Positions 17,631 through 25,693 of a stretch of DNA of 64,000 bases are shown piece by piece. Each line of letters starts with the position of its first letter. Position 1 is the stretch's first letter. The notes below the pieces were generated by a model. That model made no database searches. It saw only the letters and a list, made by a program, of their open reading frames with translations, and was not told where the DNA came from. The position numbers and the translations under genes are program-made. This DNA comes from Dehalococcoidia bacterium (GTDB lineage Bacteria; Chloroflexota; Dehalococcoidia; Lucifugimonadales; JAGWBF01), in the NCBI GenBank assembly GCA_021295955.1, contig JAGWBJ010000009.1, forward strand, positions 55,089 to 119,088, given 5' to 3'.

Positions 17631-18530
17631 TCAGGCCAGCTCCTTGCCGTAGCGATCGGTCCAGAAGTCGGCGATGTCGGTCCTGCGGGCGAACCACACG
17701 TCGGGGAACCGCCGCGCGTACTCCAGGAACATCTGGAGGCCCTTGGCGGGTCCCGGCCTCCCGATGATCCTGTCGTGGAGGCCCACGGACATCATCCTGG
17801 GGTGGGTTGCGCCCTCCCGGTAGAGGATGTCGAAGCTGTCCCGGAGGTACTGGAAGAACTGCTCCCCGGTGGAAAGGGTGCCCCGGAAGAAGCGCACGTC
17901 GTTGTTGTCCAGCGTGTAGGGGACGATGCACAGGGGCTTGCCGTCGACGCGGACGAAGTAGGGCAGGTCGTCGTTGAACTCGGTACACTCGAAGGTGAAC
18001 CCCTCGTCCATGAGAATGCGCCGGGTGTTGAAGCTGCGCAGGTACCGGCAGAACCAACCCCGCATCCGGAACCCCGAGGCCTCCTGGACCGCCTGGACGG
18101 TCCGGCGGATCTGGTCGCGCTCGAACTCGGGGGCCATGTCCCAGTGGGCCTCCCACCTGTAGCCGTGGCCCACCAGGTCGTGCCCCAGGTTGGTGAACTC
18201 CCTGGCCGCCTGGGGGTTCCGCTCGATGGCCCGCCCGCAGGCAAAGATGGTGCCCTGGACGCCGTACTCCTCCAGCAGCCGGAGGATGCGCCACACCCCT
18301 GCGCGGCTCCCGTACTCGAAGATGGACTCCAGGCCGAAGCTGCGCTGGTCCAAGGGGTGGGGGTAGAAGTCGCCGGAGGTCTCCCGCTGGGGGTCTCCGT
18401 CCATGATGTTGAACTCCGCTCCAGCCTCGTAGTTCAGGACCATGTTAACGGCGATTCGCGCTCCATTGGGCCACTCCACCTTGGGAACGTCCTTGCCGTA
18501 ACCGATGAAGTCCCTGGGTGCCTCAGTCAT
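17631..18530 (-). CDS. Polysaccharide deacetylase family protein (PuuE/allantoinase-like)
   Basis: A 299-residue NodB-fold hydrolase of the PuuE-like branch. It opens with an FIGYGKDVPKVEWPNGARIAV strand and continues with the first metal motif region (LNYEAGAEF), a substrate-side FYPHPLDQRSFGLESIFEYGSR, GVQGTIFACGRAIERNP, the zinc-histidine segment LGHDLVGHGYRWEAHW, and the closing MMSVGLHDRIIGRPG. The family deacylates or hydrolyses C-N bonds of cell-wall sugars or allantoin-like amides; the substrate is not evident. The ATG at 18530 has AGGAGGGG directly upstream. A clear promoter lies about 150 bases away and leaves a leader containing repeat DNA. Confidence 0.88.
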   Translation of the reverse strand: MTEAPRDFIGYGKDVPKVEWPNGARIAVNMVLNYEAGAEFNIMDGDPQRETSGDFYPHPLDQRSFGLESIFEYGSRAGVWRILRLLEEYGVQGTIFACGRAIERNPQAAREFTNLGHDLVGHGYRWEAHWDMAPEFERDQIRRTVQAVQEASGFRMRGWFCRYLRSFNTRRILMDEGFTFECTEFNDDLPYFVRVDGKPLCIVPYTLDNNDVRFFRGTLSTGEQFFQYLRDSFDILYREGATHPRMMSVGLHDRIIGRPGPAKGLQMFLEYARRFPDVWFARRTDIADFWTDRYGKELA

Positions 18531-18677
18531 GGCCCCTCCTCTCGCATCGGACCCAGTCCCCCTCCGGCTTCCCATCGTCATTCCGGACTCCGAGCCCGCG
18601 TCCAAGCGAAGGGCTGAAGTCCGGGGCCGGAGTGCCGGTGCCCTGGAATCCACTCTGCAGACGTAACACTTGACCGT

Positions 18678-18706
18678 AATCTATGCCACGCCGGGGGCGG
18701 AGTCAA
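18678..18706 (-). promoter_or_regulatory. Promoter for the polysaccharide deacetylase gene
   Basis: Minus-strand TTGACT (18701-18706), 17-base spacer, TAGATT (18678-18683). Confidence 0.6.
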
Positions 18707-18783
18707 GGGAGAGGAGTGCCGTGTGAGACCCTGCGCTAGCAGAGGACCCGACGGCGACGCCAAAAGGGCTCCAGGCCCTCCCA

Positions 18784-19000
18784 CCGTCATTTCGGCTCCC
18801 GAGCCGGAATCCGGGGCGTGGTGGAGGCACGTGGATGCCCGCCCCCGTATCAAGTACGAGGACATGCTTTCGCGGGAATGCCGGAGGGGGCGCCGGGGAC
18901 CGTCATTCCGGCCCCCGAGCCGGAATCCGGGGGTCGTGGTGGAGGCACGTGGACGCCCGCCCCCGTATCAAGTACGAGGACATGCTTTCGCGGGAATGAC
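18784..19000. repeat. Two direct copies of a ~100-bp element with GTCATTCC/GGAATGAC ends
   Basis: Copy A (18784-18880) and copy B (18900-19000) are nearly identical. Each starts CCGTCATT(T/C)CGG and runs through GAGCCGGAATCCGGGG, GTGGTGGAGGCACGTGGA and CCCCCGTATCAAGTACGAGG to CATGCTTTCGCGGGAATG. The outer ends GTCATTCC and GGAATGAC are inverted repeats, as in a miniature inverted-repeat element. A third, diverged fragment lies at about 18573-18655 (CGTCATTCCGG...GGAATCC). This is the whole content of the 18531-19060 gap apart from the deacetylase promoter. Confidence 0.75.
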
Positions 19001-19059
19001 CGAGGGGGCTTTGCAAGGTTACTCTCATGGCAATGACATGTGGGGGACTCGGCGCGCCG

Positions 19060-19088
19060 TTGACAGGGGATGAGGCATGAGAGATGAT
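19060..19088 (+). promoter_or_regulatory. Promoter for the zinc alcohol dehydrogenase gene
   Basis: TTGACA (19060-19065), 17-base spacer, GATGAT (19083-19088), 33 bases before the TTG start. Confidence 0.5.
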
Positions 19089-19120
19089 AGGCTGCAATTC
19101 GCTCCCAGGAGGACTGCACC

Positions 19121-20212
19121 TTGAAAGCCGCCGTAATGTACGACTACAACACCCCTCTGGTCGTCGAGGACGTGGAGCTGGACGCCCCCAAGGAGGGGGA
19201 GGTCCTGATCCGGACGGGCGCAGCCGGCATCTGCCGCAGCGACTACCACTTCATGAAGGGCGAGGCCAAGACCCTGCTGCCCGTCGTCCTGGGCCACGAG
19301 GGCGCGGGCACGGTGGAGGCCGTGGGCCCCGGAGTGTCCACCGTACAGCAGGGGGACAACGTCATCCTCTCCTTCGTCCCCAACTGCGGCCGCTGCTTCT
19401 TCTGCACCACGGGCCGCGCCAACCTCTGCGACCTCCACGCCGCGACCGCCGGCACCCTGTTCGACGGGACCATGCGGCTGCACAAGGACGGCCAGCGCAT
19501 CAGCCACTTCGGCAAGGTGGCCTGCTTCGCCGAGCGCACGGTGGTGCCCGAGAGCGGCTGCATCCCCGTCTCCCAGGACGTGCCCCTGGGCGTGGCCGCG
19601 CTGATAGGCTGCTCCGTCACTACGGGGGTGGGGGCCTCGGTCTTCAACGCCCAGATAGAGCCGGGCAGCACGGTGGCCGTGGTCGGCTGCGGCGGCGTCG
19701 GGTTGAACGTGATCCAGGGGGCGAGACTGCTCAACGCCTCCCAGGTCATCGCCGTGGACATACGCGAGGGCGCCCTGGAGTTCGCGACCAAGTTCGGAGC
19801 GACCCACAGCGTCAACGCGACCCACCAGGACGCCGTCGCCCGGGTGAAGGAGATAACCGGCGGGCGCGGGGCCGACTACACCTTCGAGGTGTACGGCTCC
19901 GCCGAGACCGTCGAGACCGCCTACGACATGGCCCGGAAGGGGGGCACGGTGGTGGTGGTGGGAATCGCCCCCGTGGGAGAGACAGCGGGCATCAACGCCG
20001 TCTCCCTGGTGCGGGAGGAGAAGGTCCTCAAGGGGACCTACTACGGCTCGGCCCGCTGCCACGTGGACATGCCCAGGATAGTCGACATGTACCTGTCCCG
20101 CCGCCTGGACCTGGACGAGCTGATTACCCGCCGCTACAGCCTGGACCAGATAAACGAGGCCTACGAAGACCTGGAGGCCGGCGGCATCGGCCGGGGAGTT
20201 ATCGTCTTCTAG
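19121..20212 (+). CDS. Zinc-dependent alcohol dehydrogenase (medium-chain family)
   Basis: A 363-residue medium-chain dehydrogenase oxidising an alcohol (or reducing an aldehyde) with NAD(H). Catalytic zinc ligands are Cys38 and the His59-Glu60 pair (LGHEGAG). The structural zinc is held by Cys89, Cys92, Cys95 and Cys103 (NCGRCFFCTTGRANLC). The Rossmann motif is GCGGVGLNVIQGA, followed by an acidic residue (IAVDIRE), which predicts NAD rather than NADP. The length and four-cysteine lobe match class III-like bacterial enzymes. The start is TTG at 19121, supported by AGGAGG seven to eight bases upstream; the next ATG would delete the first strand. Confidence 0.93.
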   Translation: MKAAVMYDYNTPLVVEDVELDAPKEGEVLIRTGAAGICRSDYHFMKGEAKTLLPVVLGHEGAGTVEAVGPGVSTVQQGDNVILSFVPNCGRCFFCTTGRANLCDLHAATAGTLFDGTMRLHKDGQRISHFGKVACFAERTVVPESGCIPVSQDVPLGVAALIGCSVTTGVGASVFNAQIEPGSTVAVVGCGGVGLNVIQGARLLNASQVIAVDIREGALEFATKFGATHSVNATHQDAVARVKEITGGRGADYTFEVYGSAETVETAYDMARKGGTVVVVGIAPVGETAGINAVSLVREEKVLKGTYYGSARCHVDMPRIVDMYLSRRLDLDELITRRYSLDQINEAYEDLEAGGIGRGVIVF

Positions 20213-20237
20213 GGACCGCCATGGACGGAATTGACGG

Positions 20238-20260
20238 GGGCCCGGCATGCAGCCGGGCCC
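20238..20260 (+). terminator. Perfect GC hairpin after the dehydrogenase gene
   Basis: GGGCCCGGC-ATGCA-GCCGGGCCC, a nine-base stem 25 bases after the stop; there is no T-run, so termination would be weak or factor-assisted. Confidence 0.5.
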
Positions 20261-20275
20261 CTATGGCATAGCGTG

Positions 20276-20773
20276 ATGGAAACGGGGCGCCTGGTGGTCA
20301 AGCGAGTGGAGTCAGCCGCCGAGCTGGAGGCCGCCCTCGACCTACGCACGCGGGTCTTCGTCCGGGAGCAGGGGGTGCCCATCGAGGAGGAGGCCGACGA
20401 GCACGACGCCTCCGCCACACACGTAATCGCCCTGACCGGCGGCCGTGTGGTGGGAACGGGGAGGGCCGTGTTCCCTACCCAGCTTCCGCCCCGCCCCACC
20501 GATGGAGAGGCCCGGGATACCGGCGTCCAGACCACGCCCGGGCAGGTCAGGATCGGGCGCATGGCGGTGGAGCAGGCGTGGCGGCGGTGTGGAGTGGGAA
20601 GCCGGGTCCTGGAGGCCCTGGAGGCCGAGGCCAGGAGGGTGGGCATGGAGGAGGCGGTGCTGGCCGCCCAGACCAACGCGACCGGGTTCTACGCCTCCCA
20701 CGGCTACAGGGAGGAGGGGGCCGTGTTCCCCGACGCCGGCATCGACCATATCCTGATGAGAAAGCGCCTGTGA
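20276..20773 (+). CDS. GNAT family N-acetyltransferase
   Basis: A 165-residue acetyl-CoA-dependent acetyltransferase of the ElaA/YjcF-like branch. Landmarks are DLRTRVFVREQGVPIEEEADEHD near the N-terminus, GRVVGTGRAV, the acetyl-CoA loop region VRIGRMAVEQAWRRCGVGSRVLEALE, and AAQTNATGFYASHGYREEG. The ATG at 20276 is preferred to an upstream in-frame start, because the upstream segment contains the dehydrogenase hairpin. The last five codons lie inside a 46-base tandem duplication, so the gene's end is one repeat boundary. The acceptor substrate is unknown. Confidence 0.9.
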   Translation: METGRLVVKRVESAAELEAALDLRTRVFVREQGVPIEEEADEHDASATHVIALTGGRVVGTGRAVFPTQLPPRPTDGEARDTGVQTTPGQVRIGRMAVEQAWRRCGVGSRVLEALEAEARRVGMEEAVLAAQTNATGFYASHGYREEGAVFPDAGIDHILMRKRL

Positions 20774-20863
20774 GACCCGTGGCAAGGAAGCCGCGGGGCT
20801 GTTGAGAAAGCGCCTGTGAGACCCGTGGCAAGGAAGCCGCGGGGCTGTTGAAAAAGCGCCTGT
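20758..20863 (+). repeat. 46-bp tandem duplication spanning the GNAT stop codon
   Basis: Two identical 46-base units (20758-20803 and 20804-20849), each beginning GAGAAAGCGCCTGTGAGACC, are followed by a partial third copy (20850-20863). The first unit contains the last codons and stop of the acetyltransferase gene. Confidence 0.9.
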
Positions 20864-20867
20864 AGCG

Positions 20868-21521
20868 CTAGCCCGGACCAACCGGCTTCCTGGCCACCAC
20901 CGCGTACACCGGGTCTTCCATCTCGCCCCTGTCAGGGTTGAGGTACATGCGGGTGATACCCTCGAAACTCCCCGCCAGCTCCATGTAGGCCGCCACCAGC
21001 TCCATCCGGTCCCCGTCTCCGCTCATCACCCATATCCTCACGGCCTTGGTGAAGAACATCCGGTTGGAGAAGATGACCAGAAAGGCGCCGCCCGGCCGGA
21101 GCACCCGGAACACCTCCCGGAACACCTCCACGGGCCGCACCAGATACTGGATGGACACGGTGATGGCGACACCGTCGAAGGACGCGTCGCCGAAAGGCAG
21201 GACCGGGTCCTGGTTCAGGTCATGGACCACGTGGGCGTCCAGGTCCGGGTTCCTCTCCATCTCCACCGCGTTCAGGCCCAGGCCGACCAGCCGCGCCTTG
21301 GGCAGGTCCCTAGGCCAGTGGGAGCGCCAGCTACTCATCAGGTCGAGGACGGCGGGCCCGGCTCCGCCGTCACCGGGCGGGAAAACATCCCGGAACAGCT
21401 CCCCGACGGCGGCGATGGCCTGGTCGTCTATGTGGACCACCAGGCGCGGCTCCCTGTAGAAGAGGGCGTCGTCGCTCTCGTCCTGGCGGATGAAATGGTC
21501 GCTCCGAAAGGGGTGCTGCAT
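20868..21521 (-). CDS. Class I SAM-dependent methyltransferase
   Basis: A 217-residue methyltransferase. The glycine-rich SAM loop is atypical: VLDLMSSWRSHWP stands where DxGxGxG is usual. It is followed by ARLVGLGLNAVEMERNPDLD, VVHDLNQDPVLPFGDASFDGV, and the family's VFRVLRPGGAFLVIFSNRMFF. This combination is seen in a known group of small methyltransferase-like proteins in cyanobacteria and Chloroflexota. The substrate is unknown. The ATG at 21521 (MQHPFRSDHFIRQ) is preferred because the longer reading lacks a ribosome site. It lies convergent to the acetyltransferase and divergent from the vapC remnant. Confidence 0.85.
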   Translation of the reverse strand: MQHPFRSDHFIRQDESDDALFYREPRLVVHIDDQAIAAVGELFRDVFPPGDGGAGPAVLDLMSSWRSHWPRDLPKARLVGLGLNAVEMERNPDLDAHVVHDLNQDPVLPFGDASFDGVAITVSIQYLVRPVEVFREVFRVLRPGGAFLVIFSNRMFFTKAVRIWVMSGDGDRMELVAAYMELAGSFEGITRMYLNPDRGEMEDPVYAVVARKPVGPG

Positions 21522-21607
21522 ACTCTCGCCTCGCCGCGATGGGACGTGCTCAAGTTTACACGAAAAAAGGCTGCGGCGCGGCCCCGACCATGACACCGTT
21601 ATGATAG

Positions 21608-21843
21608 GGCGGCCCCGTCATCCTCATGAGTGCCCCGCGCAACGTCCTCCTTGGACTCGTGCGGCAGGGGGCGCTGCTCCCGGACCAGGCCGAGACCATC
21701 AGCGACGCCGCCGCGGCCGGTCCTGGGGAATCGCGTGGTGACGGTGCCGAGCGGCCATGTGTGCGACGTCGCGCTGGAATGCGGCCTGACGGCATACGAC
21801 GCGGAGTTCGTCGCTCCGGCGCGGACCATCGGCGTCCCACCCC
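21608..21843 (+). pseudogene. Remnant of a VapC-type PIN-domain toxin gene (frameshifted)
   Basis: Two adjoining reading frames together match the C-terminal half of a VapC toxin. Frame one gives PVILMSAPRNVLLGLVRQG and then ALLPDQAETISDAAAA. Frame two continues with VLGNRVVTVPSGHVCDVALE and CGLTAYDAEFVAPARTIGVP. The second contains the PIN-domain signature TAYDAEFVA-ARxLGVP. A frameshift near 21715 joins them. The N-terminal third, including the first catalytic aspartate, is missing, and stop codons precede it. The fragment runs directly into the terminator of the collagen-like gene. Confidence 0.7.
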
Positions 21844-21845
21844 AC

Positions 21846-21889
21846 AAAAAGCCGCCGCGCCATTCCCGGTCTCGTGGGAATGGCGCGGC
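21846..21889 (-). terminator. Intrinsic terminator of the collagen-like gene
   Basis: A perfect 14-base stem (GCCGCGCCATTCCC / GGGAATGGCGCGGC, eight-base loop, 21854-21889) is followed on the minus strand by GGCTTTTTG, 50 bases after the stop. Confidence 0.85.
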
Positions 21890-21939
21890 CTTCTGGGCTC
21901 TCCCTTCGGCGGGAGTGCCGGGCAGTTAGCTGGTGTGCC

Positions 21940-23037
21940 CTAGTTCACAGTGGCGCATACGGCGTAGACGGTAAGGGTCCAGTTGCCGGGTACACCACCA
22001 CCCACCTCCACGGCACTCGCCCTCCACCCTTTCGGGACCTCTCCCGCCACTCCATCCGGATGCGTTGCCACTATGACCACGTTCCCGCTGGTGTTACTCA
22101 CGCTCGCTCCACCGGCGATGGCGGACAAATCGTCGTTGTTCGTCTCGCACTGTACGATCAGCCCCATCTTATCGTCGCTGTTCGACGCGCTCACTGCCGT
22201 CTTGATTACCATGCCGGATACCCCGGGTTCGCCCTGTACGCCCTGGGGACCGAAAGGCCCCGCGGGTCCCTGGAGTCCCGTATTTCCACGCAGCCCCGTC
22301 GGCCCTTGGTCTCCCTTGTCGCCCTTGACACCCTGGGGTCCCTGCGGTCCCTGGGGTCCCTGGCCGCCCTGGTCGCCCTGGTCGCCCTGGGGTCCTTGCG
22401 GTCCCTGGGGTCCCTGGGGTCCCTGCGGTCCCTGCGGTCCCTGGGGTCCTGTGTCGCCCTTGTCGCCCTGATTTCCAATGGGGCCCTGGGAACCGGTCGG
22501 CCCCTGTTCCCCCCTGGGCCCCTGCGGGCCGCCCGGGTTACCTGGGATTCCCTGAGGCCCCTCCGGGCCCGTTTCGCCCTGGGGGCCATCCGGCCCTTCG
22601 GGACCCTGGTCGCCCTGGGGACCGGCGTCGCCTCGGGGCCCCTGGGGACCCTGGGCGCCGGTATCACCCTGCGGGCCCCTCTCACCCTGGGGGCCGGGGT
22701 CGCCTCGGGGTCCCTGGGGACCGCCGAAGTCACCCTTGGGGCCCTGAGGCCCCTCGGGCCCTTGTGGTCCTTCAGGCCCCTGGGGCCCATCGGGCCCTTC
22801 TGGTCCCTCGGGCCCCGGAGGCCCTGCCGGGCCCTCGTCACCCGTGGGGCCTGGCTCCCCCTGGGGACCGGCCGGCCCTTGCGGACCCGCGTCTCCCTGA
22901 GGGCCGAGGTTCCCCTGGTCGCCCTGGGGCCCCGCACAGGCAGAGGCCACAAGCACCACGACGACTGTAAAAGCCAAGGCTCTGAGACACCACCACAAGG
23001 CTCCCGGTGACTTCCAATTATTTGAAAGGACTCTCAC
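21940..23037 (-). CDS. Collagen-like (Gly-X-Y repeat) lipoprotein
   Basis: A ~365-residue secreted protein. The N-terminus is basic, then hydrophobic ([14 protein letters not shown]), with a lipobox cysteine at residue 34 that would be lipidated. About 80 Gly-X-Y triplets follow to residue ~273, rich in GPQ, GPE, GDQ and GPR, with only a few glycine phase slips ([13 protein letters not shown]). A ~90-residue C-terminal globular domain ends the protein ([19 protein letters not shown] to [11 protein letters not shown]) and may trimerise the helix. The GTG at 23037 is chosen because GAGGTGA precedes it and because the predicted transcription start (~23058) excludes the upstream GTG at 23061. It is expected to form a surface stalk. 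It has its own strong promoter and terminator, so it is a single-gene unit. Confidence 0.9.
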   Translation of the reverse strand: MRVLSNNWKSPGALWWCLRALAFTVVVVLVASACAGPQGDQGNLGPQGDAGPQGPAGPQGEPGPTGDEGPAGPPGPEGPEGPDGPQGPEGPQGPEGPQGPKGDFGGPQGPRGDPGPQGERGPQGDTGAQGPQGPRGDAGPQGDQGPEGPDGPQGETGPEGPQGIPGNPGGPQGPRGEQGPTGSQGPIGNQGDKGDTGPQGPQGPQGPQGPQGPQGPQGDQGDQGGQGPQGPQGPQGVKGDKGDQGPTGLRGNTGLQGPAGPFGPQGVQGEPGVSGMVIKTAVSASNSDDKMGLIVQCETNNDDLSAIAGGASVSNTSGNVVIVATHPDGVAGEVPKGWRASAVEVGGGVPGNWTLTVYAVCATVN

Positions 23038-23064
23038 AATCTCACCTCTTTTAACTCCCACGCT

Positions 23065-23093
23065 AAAATACTACTCCTGTAACACAATGTCAA
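23065..23093 (-). promoter_or_regulatory. Strong promoter of the collagen-like gene
   Basis: Minus-strand TTGACA (23088-23093), exact 17-base spacer, TATTTT (23065-23070). Confidence 0.8.
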
Positions 23094-23139
23094 GTAAGAA
23101 AACAAGGTTGGGGCAGGCCGCCTTTCGGGTTGGTTTCCC

Positions 23140-23168
23140 TTGGCCTCATGCCCCTCGTTTGATACAAT
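23140..23168 (+). promoter_or_regulatory. Promoter of the thiG-thiE-thiS operon
   Basis: TTGGCC (23140-23145), 17-base spacer, TACAAT (23163-23168), just before the TPP riboswitch. Confidence 0.6.
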
Positions 23169-23185
23169 TACGGCAGCGGTTAGTG

Positions 23186-23278
23186 AGCCGGGAGCTTGGG
23201 CAAGCCAGGCTGAGAGGGTGGCCAGTACGCGTCACCGACCGTACATACCTGATCCGGGTAATGCCGGCGAAGGGAAGG
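23186..23278 (+). ncRNA. TPP riboswitch (THI element) upstream of thiG
   Basis: The conserved thi-box core is present: GGGAGCTTGGGCAAGCCAGG, then CTGAGAGGGTGG, a variable P3 region, and ACCTGATCCGGGTAATGCCGG followed by CGAAGGGAAG. It should sense thiamine pyrophosphate and repress thiG-thiE-thiS. No classic terminator follows within the 130-base leader. A hairpin with arms CCCGGC and GCCGGG just before the AAGGAG ribosome site suggests control of translation rather than termination, which is inference. Confidence 0.95.
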
Positions 23279-23408
23279 TTGGTTGGAAGGTACCCGCCGC
23301 CAGCTTCTCCACCCCCGTTGGCGGACGCTCTGGAGGAGTCCCGGTTCACCGGCCGGAGCAAGGAGCCCGGCGGTCTTCTCTTTTTGCCGGGACGTAAGGA
23401 GCGGCGCC

Positions 23409-24200
23409 ATGGACGACCAGCTTGTGATAGCGGGGAAGAGGTTCAGCTCCCGGCTCATCCTGGGCACGGGGCGGTACCGCACGGTGGAGGACATGGTCCG
23501 GTCCATCGAGGCGTCGGGCACCGAGATGGTCACCGTGGCCATCAGGCGCCTGGACCTGGACGACCCCAACAAGAAGACCATCCTCGACTACATCGACTGG
23601 AACAGGTACCAGATCCTGCCCAACACCGCCGGATGCCGCACGGTGGAAGAGGCGGTGTTCACGGCCCGGCTGGGCCGGCAGGTCAGCAGCTCCAACTGGG
23701 TCAAGCTGGAGGTGATCCCAGACCCCAAGTACCTCCTTCCCGACCCGGTGGGCACCCTGGAGGCGGCCCGCCGCCTCATCGACGATGGCTTCGTGGTGCT
23801 CCCCTACATCCACGCCGACCCGGTGCTGGCCATGCACCTGGAGGAGGCGGGATGCGCCACCGTGATGCCCCTGGGCTCGGCCATAGGCTCCGGCCAGGGC
23901 ATCCACACTGCCGAGGAGATACGCATCATCGTGGAGCAGGCGGGGGTGCCGGTGGTGGTGGACGCGGGTCTCGGCGTCCCCTCGGACGCCTCCCAGGCGC
24001 TGGAGATGGGGGCCGACGCGGTCCTGGTGAACAGCGCCATAGCCCGCGCCAACGACCCCGTCCTCATGGCCCACGGGTTCAGGCGGGGAGTGGAGGCCGG
24101 GCGCGCGGCCTACGTGGCCGGCAGGATGCCCACTAAGGCCTACGCCGACGCCAGCAGCCCCACGGAAGACGTAGCCCAGCCGAGCCCGGCGACCACTTAG
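23409..24200 (+). CDS. thiG: Thiazole synthase ThiG
   Basis: A 263-residue TIM-barrel enzyme forming the thiazole phosphate of thiamine from deoxyxylulose phosphate, dehydroglycine and ThiS-thiocarboxylate. The start [20 protein letters not shown], then [26 protein letters not shown], the [18 protein letters not shown] segment containing the Schiff-base lysine, [13 protein letters not shown] and [20 protein letters not shown] are all standard. The ATG at 23409 has AAGGAG eight bases upstream. It heads a thiG-thiE-thiS operon under the TPP riboswitch. thiH or thiO and thiF are not in the window. Confidence 0.97.
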   Translation: MDDQLVIAGKRFSSRLILGTGRYRTVEDMVRSIEASGTEMVTVAIRRLDLDDPNKKTILDYIDWNRYQILPNTAGCRTVEEAVFTARLGRQVSSSNWVKLEVIPDPKYLLPDPVGTLEAARRLIDDGFVVLPYIHADPVLAMHLEEAGCATVMPLGSAIGSGQGIHTAEEIRIIVEQAGVPVVVDAGLGVPSDASQALEMGADAVLVNSAIARANDPVLMAHGFRRGVEAGRAAYVAGRMPTKAYADASSPTEDVAQPSPATT

Positions 24201-24204
24201 ATAC

Positions 24205-24888
24205 ATGGGGGCCATACCTACGCCATGCCTGTGCCTGGTAACCGACGGACGCTTCTGGCAGCCCGACCCCCGGGAGCTGGAGCGTAAGGTGGACCTGGCC
24301 CTCCAGGGCGGTGTCGACCTGGTCCAGCTACGGGAGAAGGACCTGGCCGGGGGGACCCTGCTGGAGGTGGCCCGCGGCCTGCGGCGGGTCACCCAGGGCC
24401 GGGCCCTGCTCTTCGTCAACGAACGGGTGGACGTGGCCGTGGCCTGCGGCGCCGATGGGGTGCAGCTCGGGGAGGAGGGGCTCCCCGTGGAGGCGGCGCG
24501 CCGGGCCGCCGGGCCGGGGATGCTGGTGGGACGGTCCGTCCACACCGTGGAGGGGGCCGTGACGGCCGAGGGGGAGGGGGCCGACCTCCTGCTGGTCGGC
24601 GCAGTTTTCCCCACCCAGTCCCACGCCGGAGCACGGCCGGCGGGCACGGGCCTGCTGGCCGAGGCGGCAGGTCGCGTGAAGATTCCCCTGGCCGGCATAG
24701 GCGGCATAACGGCGGCCAACGTGGGCGAGGTTATGGAGGCCGGCGCAACCGGCGCCGCCGTCATCAGGGCCGTCCTGGGAGCCGAGGACCCCCGCCGCGC
24801 GGCCCAGGAGCTGCGGAACGCCATGGACGAGGCGGTCGAGGCGGTCAAGGCTCGCCCAGTCTCGGGCGCGGGGAGAGGGGCGCGATGA
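24205..24888 (+). CDS. thiE: Thiamine-phosphate synthase ThiE
   Basis: A 227-residue enzyme joining HMP-pyrophosphate and the thiazole phosphate to thiamine phosphate. It shows LCLVTDGRFW, GGVDLVQLREKDL, LLFVNERVDVAVACGADGVQ, the diphosphate-binding VGRSVHTVEGA, LLVGAVFPTQSHAG, and IPLAGIGGITAANVGEVMEA. The barrel is complete and the length normal. It starts five bases after thiG and its stop overlaps the thiS start (ATGA). Confidence 0.97.
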   Translation: MGAIPTPCLCLVTDGRFWQPDPRELERKVDLALQGGVDLVQLREKDLAGGTLLEVARGLRRVTQGRALLFVNERVDVAVACGADGVQLGEEGLPVEAARRAAGPGMLVGRSVHTVEGAVTAEGEGADLLLVGAVFPTQSHAGARPAGTGLLAEAAGRVKIPLAGIGGITAANVGEVMEAGATGAAVIRAVLGAEDPRRAAQELRNAMDEAVEAVKARPVSGAGRGAR

Positions 24889-25088
24889 TAGCGCTGACGG
24901 TCAACGGCAAGCCCCGATACGTGGACGGCTCCGTGGACCTGGTGAGCTTCCTCAAGAGCTACGACGTGAACCTGCAGCACGTGGCCGTGGGGTACAACGG
25001 CATCGTCCTGGAGAAAGACCGGTACCCGGAGGTCCTCCTGAAAGAGGGAGACGTGCTGGAGATCGTCAGGCCCGTGGGCGGCGGCTAG
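24885..25088 (+). CDS. thiS: Sulfur carrier protein ThiS
   Basis: A 67-residue ubiquitin-fold protein ending in the obligatory Gly-Gly (RPVGGG). It carries sulfur as a C-terminal thiocarboxylate to ThiG. The core IALTVNGKPRYVDGSVDLVSFL and AVGYNGIVLEKDRYPEVLLKEGDVLEIVRPV are typical. Its ATG overlaps the thiE stop codon. Confidence 0.95.
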   Translation: MIALTVNGKPRYVDGSVDLVSFLKSYDVNLQHVAVGYNGIVLEKDRYPEVLLKEGDVLEIVRPVGGG

Positions 25089-25124
25089 CCGGTCCCATGG
25101 AGTCCCGGGCCCGGCGGCGGGAAG

Positions 25125-25661
25125 CTAGGCCGGGGCGACGGTGACCAGCCGGGCTCCCAGGACCTTCTCCAGGTGTCCCAGGGCCCAACGGTGGGCGTCG
25201 GGGTCGAAGCTGGCCACGCAGTCCGTGGGCACCTCCACCGTGTAGTCGCGGTTTCGCGCGTCCGCAGCAGTGTGGAGGACGCAGATGTCGGTGCACACGC
25301 CGCACACGATGACCGCCTCGGGCGAGAGCTCCCGCAAGCGCTCTTCCAGCTCCGTGTTGAAGAACCCACTGTACCGGTTCTTGGATATCAGGTTGTCCCC
25401 CGCCACGAACTCCTGAAGCTCGGGTATCACCTGGGTCTCCGCGGTGCCCTTCACGCAGTGCACGGGAAACATCCGGAACTCCAGGTCGTCGGGCTCGTGG
25501 TTGTCGCAGATGAAGAGGATGGTGGAGCCGGCCCCACGCTCCCGCTGGAGCAGGCTCCGAACGTTGGGCACGATCTCCCTGGAAGCGTCGCCGCAGTACA
25601 GGTTGTGCCCCGGCTCCAGGAACCCCCTCAGCATGTCCACTACCAGCACCACGTTGGCCAT
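25125..25661 (-). CDS. Isochorismatase-family cysteine hydrolase
   Basis: A 178-residue hydrolase with the nicotinamidase/isochorismatase triad: Asp9 (VVLVVDMLRGF), the lysine of LISKNRYSGFF, and the cysteine of VIVCGVCTDICVLHTA. HEPDDLEF and HCVKGT lie on the metal side of the pocket. The size and motifs resemble nicotinamidase-like or N-carbamoylsarcosine amidase-like members; the substrate cannot be fixed from the sequence. The ATG at 25661 has GGAGGGG upstream, and a promoter lies at 25694-25722. It is convergent with thiS. Confidence 0.9.
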   Translation of the reverse strand: MANVVLVVDMLRGFLEPGHNLYCGDASREIVPNVRSLLQRERGAGSTILFICDNHEPDDLEFRMFPVHCVKGTAETQVIPELQEFVAGDNLISKNRYSGFFNTELEERLRELSPEAVIVCGVCTDICVLHTAADARNRDYTVEVPTDCVASFDPDAHRWALGHLEKVLGARLVTVAPA

Positions 25662-25693
25662 GACGTCCCCTCCGGTCCCTACGGTATGCACAC

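Noticed and set aside
22280..22940. GGTCCC/GCCCTG repeated tract resembling a CRISPR or minisatellite array
   Set aside because: It is the Gly-X-Y coding repeat of the collagen-like gene; units are 9-base codon triplets with no spacers.
23038..23061. GTG at 23061 as start of the collagen-like gene
   Set aside because: The promoter at 23065-23093 places the transcript start at about 23058, after this codon.
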